From Cyanobacteria bacterium OH_SFB_17 (GTDB taxonomy: Bacteria > Cyanobacteriota > Vampirovibrionia > Gastranaerophilales > Gastranaerophilaceae): a DNA stretch of 13,270 nt. The stretch covers positions 1 through 13,270 of the forward strand of contig JAEWYI010000099.1 of assembly GCA_023395735.1 (NCBI GenBank), read 5' to 3'. Shown one piece after another: positions 12,827 through 13,270 of the stretch. The first letter of the stretch is position 1. Every line of letters begins with the position of its first letter. Position numbers and translations under genes: made by a program. Below the pieces are notes generated by a model that was not told where the DNA came from, searched no databases, and saw nothing but the letters and a program-made list of their open reading frames with translations.

Positions 12827-13270
12827 TTAAAGTTTTATTTCATCATTTACCATTTTTAATTTTGTTTTGTTAGGAATTCTATGCTTTTTTGAGTGTATAG
12901 CCACTTCCGCTTTGCTGGCAATATTATCATAAGACATCTTTACAATTGTATCCCTTAAATCACCAACTAAATCGTCTAAATAATGTCCGCCAACTTTAAT
13001 AATGCTAAACTTCTCAAAAGACTTTTGGGATTCAACCGAATCTTGTTTTTTAAAAAGATTTTTTGTTGCTAAAAATAAATTTTTAATCGGATTTTTAGAT
13101 TTAACTTTTTCAGAAAGAATTGAAGTATCTGGCATTTTTGATACTGGTCTATGATAAATTGTCAAAGTTGCAGCTGCAGGAGTGACTTCATCAATGCAGC
13201 GAACATAATCAGCGTATGAACCGCTAAAAACAGCTTTTACGTCATTTTTTTCAAAGAATTTTTTAAAAGC
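12827..13270 (-). CDS. Unknown protein, 3' part only (runs off the window)
   Basis: The reading frame is open from the window edge at 13270 to the stop at 12827, so only the last 147 residues are seen and the true start lies outside. A nominal TTG start at 13165 is not needed, because 35 further codons upstream are open and look protein-like (FFEKNDVKAVFSGSYADYVR). Visible features are a hydrophobic patch (VTPAAATLTIYH), a Lys-rich middle (about residues 50-80 of the visible part: KVKSKNPIKN, ATKNLFKK) and a mixed C-terminus (VGGHYLDDLVGDLRDTIVKM, then VAIHSKKHR). I see no catalytic motif, membrane segment or Cys cluster and do not recognise the family. It is on the same strand as purH, 151 bases upstream of it, with no clear terminator between them. 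Confidence 0.7.
   Translation of the reverse strand, partial: AFKKFFEKNDVKAVFSGSYADYVRCIDEVTPAAATLTIYHRPVSKMPDTSILSEKVKSKNPIKNLFLATKNLFKKQDSVESQKSFEKFSIIKVGGHYLDDLVGDLRDTIVKMSYDNIASKAEVAIHSKKHRIPNKTKLKMVNDEIKL

Noticed and set aside
1..13270. Mobile elements, CRISPR arrays or phage genes
   Set aside because: No transposase, integrase, regularly spaced repeats or target-site duplications were seen; the gene content is ordinary chromosomal.

Overview
The window is AT-rich DNA with densely packed genes. It looks like a chromosomal segment of an anaerobic, gut-type bacterium, most likely of the Gastranaerophilales/Melainabacteria lineage (non-photosynthetic relatives of Cyanobacteria). The main clue is the prepilin N-terminus AFTLAEVLITLGIIGVVAS and its C-terminal end GWEIKDDYPW, a pattern I associate with that group. 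An NfnA-like flavoprotein beside an ETF pair and a heptosyltransferase-type enzyme fit an anaerobe with a surface glycan layer. The assignment is an inference; there is no 16S or other phylogenetic marker here.

Layout. (1) 22-2910, minus strand: an electron-transfer block transcribed as NfnA-like FAD/[2Fe-2S]/NAD protein, a previously easy-to-miss 57-residue four-cysteine protein, a very GC-rich hairpin, etfB and etfA. (2) 2999-5777, minus strand: comM (Mg-chelatase-like ATPase of natural transformation), a prepilin-like protein and a small unknown membrane protein. (3) 5778-5944: a divergent intergenic region holding a nested inverted-repeat structure that looks like a small structured RNA. 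(4) 5945-9437, plus strand: a GT9 glycosyltransferase, an alpha-glucan phosphorylase homologue that lacks the PLP-binding lysine, a clear terminator, and a family 4 uracil-DNA glycosylase. (5) 9426-12675, minus strand: a secreted cell-wall amidase overlapping the glycosylase tail to tail, tRNA-Pro(UGG) with its own promoter and terminator, and purH, whose start codon lies in a predicted hairpin. (6) 12827-13270, minus strand: the 3' part of an unrecognised gene that runs off the window.

Two kinds of gene start are visible. etfA, etfB, the 57-residue gene, nfnA, the prepilin, glgP and purH have Shine-Dalgarno sequences. comM, the GT9 gene and the uracil-DNA glycosylase instead have a perfect TATAAT exactly six bases before the ATG; the amidase has TAAAAT at the same distance and the small membrane-protein gene has TATAAT at eight bases. 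These five look leaderless.

No stretch longer than 300 bases lacks a gene. I saw no insertion sequence, CRISPR array, attachment site or origin. The most notable observations are the Lys-to-Ser change in the phosphorylase, the leaderless-promoter class, the candidate RNA at 5841-5930 and the purH start-codon hairpin.
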